This document shows, one piece after another, positions 33,353 to 36,536 of a DNA stretch of 36,536 nucleotides. Position 1 is the stretch's first letter, and each line of letters starts with the position of its first letter. The notes beneath the pieces were generated by a model. That model had not been told where the DNA came from. It worked only from the letters and a program-made list of their open reading frames with translations, and made no database searches. Source of the DNA: Candidatus Omnitrophota bacterium. Lineage in GTDB: Bacteria; Omnitrophota; Gorgyraeia; B26-G9. A program made the position numbers and the translations under genes. The stretch lies in the NCBI GenBank assembly GCA_023819605.1, contig JAMWCB010000003.1:1-36536 (forward strand), read 5' to 3'.

Positions 33353-34834
33353 TTATGCGGGAATCGTGCGCTCGGCCGCCCACTGGCGCAACGCCAAAAT
33401 TTCTTCGGCTTTAAGTATCGACAGCGGTTTCGTTTGGTTCATTTGATTTAAAATATGCGCCGGTGTTAAATCTTGCTTATCCGCGTGCGTGCGATACAGC
33501 GCCGCAATAATCACCTGTTCGATTTCCGCGCCGCTGAAGCCATCGGCAGCCCGCGCCAGCGCCGCGCAATTAAACGCTGCCGCGTGATAGCCGCGCTTAG
33601 CCAAATGAATGCGAAAGAGCTCTTCCCGGACCAGGGGATCCGGCAAATCGACAAAAAATATTTCATCAAAACGCCCCTTGCGTAAAAATTCCGGAGGCAG
33701 CCGAGAAATGTCGTTGGCCGTGGCCGCCACGAAACACCGTACCGTACGTTCCTGCATCCACGTCAAAAAAGTGCCCAGCAGCCGCTGGGATACGCCGCCA
33801 TCCTGTTCCGCGTTGGAAGCGGCAAAGGCTTTTTCAATTTCATCAATCCACAAACACAGCGGCGCGAGTTTTTCCATAACGGACAAGGCCTTGCGCAAAT
33901 TCTGTTCCGTTTCGCCGATATATTTACTGTACAATCTCCCTAAATCCAAACGGTACAACGGCACATGAAGCTGAGCGGCAATACACCGCACCGCCAGGCT
34001 TTTCCCGCACCCCTGCACCCCCATCAGTAACACACCTTTGGGGGCTGGCAGGCCGGGGGCGTTCTGCTTACCGACAAAAATCGCCTGTCGTTCCGCCACC
34101 CACCGCTTCAGGCGGGAAAAGCCGGCCAACGTATCTTCCTGGGCCATGCAAAATTCAAGCAAGCCCTCCTGATCGAAAAGAGTTTTCTTGCGTTCGATGA
34201 TTTTTGTAAAATCATGACCATCAAACATTCCGTCATCGAGCAGGCAATACGTGACCACGGAACGAACCTGCTGTACCGTCAAACCGCGCAGCAACGCCGC
34301 GGCTGAGGCTAAATCCGAATCCTTTACTCCCAGCCTGCCGCCGCGCGGCGATTCCCGCAACGTCTGCCGGATAAGCTCGCCGATCTCCGCTTCCGCCGGG
34401 TAACCGCCGACAATGCGCGCCGTATCCGCTTCAATTTCCCGCGGAATCACGGCGTCCGTACCGAGCAAAACCACGGTATCGCGCCGGCCTTTCACGGCGC
34501 TGATAAGATCTTTAAATAACCGCAACACCAACCCATCGGTCAGGTAACGCGCCAAATCCTTTAAAACATACAACCCCGGGGCGCCGGAAGCCTCGCCGCG
34601 CAACAGATAGATCAGCATATTTAACATCCGGGCCGGTTCTTTCGTTTGATAAAAAACCCCTTCCTGCCCGCTGCGCCGCAACCCCTCCGTCACTGACCAC
34701 TGAAAAAAAATCAAGCCTAACTGCGCCGCCACGCCTGCCAACTGGCGCAGCGAATAATCTTCATCCGGCGAATCCACAACCACAACCGGATAGTTCGATT
34801 GTATCAATAGCGCGATATCTTCCTCACAACGCAT
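33353..34834 (-). CDS. AAA family ATPase, Ycf46-like
   Basis: 493 residues. The N-terminal half (about 1-230) is a degenerate P-loop-like region with NYPVVVVDSPDEDYSLRQLA and later REIEADTARIVGGYPAEAEI, as in the Ycf46 group. The C-terminal AAA domain has Walker A GVQGCGKS, Walker B LCLWIDEIEKAF, sensor-1 FVAATAND, and an arginine finger segment FLRKGRFDEIFFVDLPD. ATG at 34834 follows GAGGAGG; a GTG at 34855 is less likely. Ycf46-like proteins have poorly known roles, in cyanobacteria linked to carbon supply. Here it follows a histidine kinase by 33 nt, probably in one transcript. Confidence 0.87.
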   Translation of the reverse strand: MRCEEDIALLIQSNYPVVVVDSPDEDYSLRQLAGVAAQLGLIFFQWSVTEGLRRSGQEGVFYQTKEPARMLNMLIYLLRGEASGAPGLYVLKDLARYLTDGLVLRLFKDLISAVKGRRDTVVLLGTDAVIPREIEADTARIVGGYPAEAEIGELIRQTLRESPRGGRLGVKDSDLASAAALLRGLTVQQVRSVVTYCLLDDGMFDGHDFTKIIERKKTLFDQEGLLEFCMAQEDTLAGFSRLKRWVAERQAIFVGKQNAPGLPAPKGVLLMGVQGCGKSLAVRCIAAQLHVPLYRLDLGRLYSKYIGETEQNLRKALSVMEKLAPLCLWIDEIEKAFAASNAEQDGGVSQRLLGTFLTWMQERTVRCFVAATANDISRLPPEFLRKGRFDEIFFVDLPDPLVREELFRIHLAKRGYHAAAFNCAALARAADGFSGAEIEQVIIAALYRTHADKQDLTPAHILNQMNQTKPLSILKAEEILALRQWAAERTIPA

Positions 34835-34867
34835 CCTCGCCTCCTCGCCGCGCACTGCCGCACATCC

Positions 34868-36454
34868 TTATGACTCTGACGCACCTGCCGGTAAAACGAG
34901 CGTAACCGTTGTTCCCTGGCCCGGCAGCGATTCCACCTCTACCGTACCCCGGTGCAATTGCGCGATTTCTTTCACAATCGACAACCCCAAACCGGCCCCC
35001 TGCGGATTTTTCCGGCGGACAGACGCGCTGCCGACTCTTTTAAACGGAATAAACAAAGCGTCTAAATCTTCGGCGGCAATACCACAGCCGGTATCCTGCA
35101 CACTGATCCGAATCATCTGCTCCCGGCAACGCGTTCGCAACGTAATCCTTCCGGTTTCAGTGAATTTGAACGCATTATTCACCAGATTAGTCACCGCTTC
35201 CACGATACGATCATGATCGAATGACAATAACGGCAGCGATTCCGCCAAATCCAAAACAAAATTGACCCGCGTGGCCAACGGCACCATTACCGTATACACT
35301 TCCCGCACGGCTTCATTAATGTTCGCCTGCTGCGCGGACAACAAATTCTCACCGCGGTGTATTTTTTGCAGCGACAAAACTTCATGGGCCAAGCGTTGCA
35401 GCCGGTCGGCATTCTTTACCGCAATCAAGAGGAATTCCTTCTGTTCCGGGGACAAAACTGTCGCGGACTCTTCGATCACCAGGGCAATACCCTCGCGCAA
35501 CGCGGTCAGCGGCGTACGCAGTTCGTGGGAGATGAACGCATTCAACTGCGCTTTCAACGCAATCGCCTCCTGCATTTTTTTCTCTGCCTGCCGGCGCGCG
35601 GTAATATCGACAACGCTGCCGCGGGTATTGATTAGCCGCCCCTGCTCATCATAACGCGCCGAAGCGTTTAACAGCACCTCCACCCGCGCTCCCTGCCGGG
35701 TAGCCACGGTATATTCCAAATTATGCACAACCCCGTGCCGCAGAATTTGCTGCCAATGCGCTTCAAACTGAGCGCGCTGCTCCGGCACGATCAAATCCGG
35801 CCACATTTTTTTGCCGACAATTTCTTCCCGCGCATACCCGAGCATCTGCAATTCCGCTTCATTAATATCAATGATCACCCGATCCGGGCCGAAAATATGA
35901 AACCCGACGGCGGCATGCATAAAAAAATCGCGAAAATATTCCTCGCTGCGGCGCAACGCCGCTTCCATACGCATGCGTTCGGTAATATCCCGGCTTACAT
36001 GTACAAACCGCGCGATCTCCCCCGTTTCCTCACGCAACGGATAAACTTTAATTTCAACATAATGCTCGTTGCCCTGCAAATCAATATGACGGTGCGTCGC
36101 GCTTGCCGGTTCGCCACGGCTCAACGCGGCTTGCACCGGGCAGCGATCGTCCGGAGATGAGCACGGTTCCGATAAATGGTGGGTTGTCGCATAACAATAC
36201 CGGCCGAGCAGTTCCGTCAACGGAACACCGGCCTCGGCGGCCGCTACCGGATTTGCCCAAATAATCTTGAAATTGCGGTCAATAAGCAAGACTCCTTCGG
36301 CAATGCCTTCCGCCACCGCCCGCAACAGGTGCGTCGAATCGCGCAACAGCGCCTGATCCTCCTCGCAGAGCTGATGTTTCCTTTCCAATTCCGCAAGCTG
36401 CCGGCGTAAGGCCGCCGCCTCTGCCTGCAATTCTGCCGTTTTCTGATTGCGCAC
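34868..36454 (-). CDS. PAS-PAS sensor histidine kinase
   Basis: 528 residues from a GTG at 36454 placed behind GAGGAGG; an ATG at 36475 is the alternative. A coiled-coil (about 3-45) is followed by PAS1 (GVLLIDRNFKIIWANPVA, about 55-165) and PAS2 (about 170-290, GFHIFGPDRVIIDINEAEL). HisKA has FISHELRTPLTAL (phosphorylated His near 310), then N-box VTNLVNNAFKF, G1 VQDTGCGI, and G2 GAGLGLSIV. There is no membrane segment, so it is a cytoplasmic sensor. PAS1 has several Cys/His (CYATTHHL, CSSPDDRC) that could bind a metal or sense redox. No response regulator is in the window. Confidence 0.92.
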   Translation of the reverse strand: MRNQKTAELQAEAAALRRQLAELERKHQLCEEDQALLRDSTHLLRAVAEGIAEGVLLIDRNFKIIWANPVAAAEAGVPLTELLGRYCYATTHHLSEPCSSPDDRCPVQAALSRGEPASATHRHIDLQGNEHYVEIKVYPLREETGEIARFVHVSRDITERMRMEAALRRSEEYFRDFFMHAAVGFHIFGPDRVIIDINEAELQMLGYAREEIVGKKMWPDLIVPEQRAQFEAHWQQILRHGVVHNLEYTVATRQGARVEVLLNASARYDEQGRLINTRGSVVDITARRQAEKKMQEAIALKAQLNAFISHELRTPLTALREGIALVIEESATVLSPEQKEFLLIAVKNADRLQRLAHEVLSLQKIHRGENLLSAQQANINEAVREVYTVMVPLATRVNFVLDLAESLPLLSFDHDRIVEAVTNLVNNAFKFTETGRITLRTRCREQMIRISVQDTGCGIAAEDLDALFIPFKRVGSASVRRKNPQGAGLGLSIVKEIAQLHRGTVEVESLPGQGTTVTLVLPAGASES

Positions 36455-36505
36455 CCGAACCTCCTCGCCACGCATCGTTTTATAACGCAGTGCACCTCTT
36501 TCTGC

Positions 36506-36511
36506 ATTATA
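36506..36511 (-). promoter_or_regulatory. Possible -10 box of the histidine kinase gene
   Basis: A TATAAT on the minus strand lies about 50 nt upstream of the kinase start; the -35 region is T-rich and poor. The window ends here, so the upstream neighbour is unknown. Confidence 0.35.
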
Positions 36512-36536
36512 ATAATTTTTTCGGCAAAAAACTATA

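Noticed and set aside
1-36536. Search for CRISPR arrays, tRNA or rRNA genes and insertion sequences
   Set aside because: No regularly spaced repeats, cloverleaf or rRNA signatures, transposase genes or flanking target duplications were seen by eye.

Overview
The window is a densely packed piece of a bacterial chromosome from an uncultured, probably anaerobic, diderm-like bacterium. No rRNA, tRNA, CRISPR array or intact mobile element is visible. All but two of the recognisable genes lie on the minus strand. Base composition is moderately GC-rich, except for an AT-rich island around 26.2-27.3 kb. The taxon cannot be fixed from the sequence. The mix of a membrane-anchored HAMP-GT20 enzyme, TreT with DUF5752, a KamA/ATP-grasp cluster, a rubrerythrin/superoxide reductase/flavodiiron set and a secreted GHKL-type protein suits an anaerobic candidate phylum such as Omnitrophota; that is inference only.

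1-10.4 kb: the 5' part of a very large secreted surface protein (beta-helix, discoidin-like, fibronectin III, tandem PA14 domains), preceded by a perfect sigma-70 promoter and a ~310-nt structured leader. Upstream of it on the same strand come an MFS exporter, a secreted GH38-type glycosidase, a small site-2-type protease, a TPR protein and a lipoprotein.

10.8-16.8 kb: an operon with lysine 2,3-aminomutase, two D-Ala-D-Ala-ligase-like ATP-grasp enzymes, a GNAT acetyltransferase and a small membrane protein. It looks like a beta-lysine peptide or osmolyte pathway without an assigned product. A SulP-STAS anion transporter lies upstream of it.

16.9-22.9 kb: a lone plus-strand secreted protein, then a translationally coupled trehalose operon: membrane-anchored HAMP-GT20 synthase, OtsB phosphatase, a DUF5752-type protein and TreT. 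Its best promoter is followed by an intrinsic terminator inside the leader, suggesting attenuation.

22.9-26.2 kb: an operon of a GroES-like protein, an MBL-fold hydrolase, a LolA-like/TlpA fusion and an inositol-monophosphatase-family enzyme.

26.2-27.3 kb: an AT-rich plus-strand gene for a secreted GHKL-ATPase-like protein, cut in two by a single in-frame amber codon.

27.3-33.1 kb: an eleven-gene oxygen/peroxide defence operon headed by a Fur/PerR-type regulator with a 14-bp dyad operator at its own promoter. It holds a ferredoxin-NADP-reductase-like flavoprotein, rubrerythrin, superoxide reductase, ferritin, thioredoxin, short rubredoxin, a DPS-like ferritin, flavodiiron protein, a ferritin-like diiron protein and glutaredoxin. 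Together they supply electron donors, O2/superoxide/peroxide reductases and iron storage.

33.1-36.5 kb: a hairpin- and polypurine-rich spacer, then a two-gene unit of a PAS-PAS histidine kinase and a Ycf46-like AAA ATPase.
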